A stretch of DNA of 8,253 bases from positions 1-8,253 of the forward strand of contig JARFPV010000349.1 in the NCBI GenBank assembly GCA_029288115.1, read 5' to 3'. Each line of letters opens with the position of its first letter. Positions within the stretch are counted from its first letter, which is position 1. The position numbers and the translations under genes were made by a program. The DNA is from Akkermansiaceae bacterium. GTDB taxonomy: Bacteria; Verrucomicrobiota; Verrucomicrobiia; Verrucomicrobiales; Akkermansiaceae. The notes below the pieces were generated by a model. That model was not told where the DNA came from. It saw nothing but the letters and a program-made list of their open reading frames with translations, and ran no database searches. This document shows, piece by piece, positions 7,920 through 8,253 of this stretch.

Positions 7920-7971
7920 CCACAATCGCGCATTGAAAGATTCCGACGATCTGACAGATTCATCCGCAGAT

Positions 7972-8253
7972 ATGTCCAACAGTTTCGGCCAGATTTTCCG
8001 TATTTCCACATGGGGCGAGTCCCATGGCGGTGGTGTAGGTGTAGTGATCGACGGCTGCCCGCCGTGCGTTCCTCTCTCAGAGGAGGACATCCAACATGAA
8101 CTCGACCGTCGCCGTCCAGGCCAGAGCGAGATCGTCACACCACGCAATGAAAGCGATACCTGTGAGATTCTCTCGGGTGTGTTCGAAGGTCAGACGCTCG
8201 GATCCCCCATCGCCATTCTCGTGCGCAACAAAGACCAGCGACCCTCATCATAC
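7972..8253 (+). CDS. aroC: Chorismate synthase, N-terminal 94 residues (cut by the window edge)
   Basis: AroC converts 5-enolpyruvylshikimate-3-phosphate to chorismate, the last step of the shikimate pathway, using reduced FMN in the cytosol. The frame runs from ATG 7972 to the last base without a stop. It begins [19 protein letters not shown] and carries the first family signature, [14 protein letters not shown] (residues 15-28), with the conserved active-site His18. It continues with RRRPGQ (46-51), TPRNESD (56-62), [17 protein letters not shown] (66-82) and NKDQRPSSY at the edge, all in the expected order and spacing. Full-length AroC is about 360-390 aa, so roughly three quarters lies beyond the window. 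No good Shine-Dalgarno precedes the start. The gene diverges from the TPR gene, with 121 bp between the two starts. Confidence 0.96.
   Translation, partial: MSNSFGQIFRISTWGESHGGGVGVVIDGCPPCVPLSEEDIQHELDRRRPGQSEIVTPRNESDTCEILSGVFEGQTLGSPIAILVRNKDQRPSSY

Noticed and set aside
7933..7961. Possible sigma-70 promoter for aroC (TTGAAA, 17 nt, AGATTC)
   Set aside because: The -10 match is poor and it sits very close to the start codon; it could be chance.
7851..8147. Upstream extension of the TPR frame by 99 codons
   Set aside because: It is antisense to the aroC 5' end, looks unlike protein, and sits before a good signal peptide with its own ribosome binding site.

Overview
The window is ordinary bacterial chromosome, densely coding, at roughly 50% G+C. 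It probably comes from the Planctomycetota-Verrucomicrobiota side of the tree, most likely Verrucomicrobiota. That placement is an inference. It rests on the long form of IspH (417 aa with a basic N-terminal extension), a sulfatase gene of the kind abundant in those phyla, an exported TPR protein, and mostly Shine-Dalgarno-poor starts. No single marker proves it.

Layout: (1) Positions 1-841, plus strand, hold the C-terminal part of a type I sulfatase. Its reading frame is interrupted by stops at the very left edge, so as shown it is broken or frameshifted. (2) Positions 838-3996, minus strand, hold a complete AddA/RecB-like UvrD-family helicase with a C-terminal PD-(D/E)XK nuclease. Its stop codon overlaps the sulfatase stop in a shared CTAG. 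(3) Positions 4078-4767, plus strand, encode a seven-helix membrane protein of the YwaF/TP0381 (TIGR02206) family, divergent from the helicase. (4) Positions 4812-6065, plus strand, hold ispH, the last enzyme of the MEP isoprenoid pathway, 44 nt downstream of the membrane protein gene. (5) Positions 6084-7850, minus strand, encode a secreted TPR protein convergent with ispH. (6) From 7972 to the right edge, plus strand, lie the first 94 codons of aroC (chorismate synthase), divergent from the TPR gene.

The genes do not form one obvious pathway. The list combines DNA break repair (AddA-like), isoprenoid precursor synthesis (IspH), the shikimate pathway (AroC), sulfated-glycan degradation (sulfatase) and two proteins of unknown role. 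Only the membrane protein gene and ispH are candidates for co-transcription. No stretch over 300 bases lacks a gene; the largest gap is the 121-bp TPR/aroC divergent region, which contains a perfect 7-bp inverted repeat. I see no tRNA, rRNA, CRISPR array, insertion sequence or phage gene.

I do not find a convincing new multi-gene system. The points most worth a second look are the broken sulfatase, the helicase-nuclease with no AddB partner beside it, a heptanucleotide repeat tract lying in frame inside that helicase gene, and the inverted repeat between the TPR gene and aroC.
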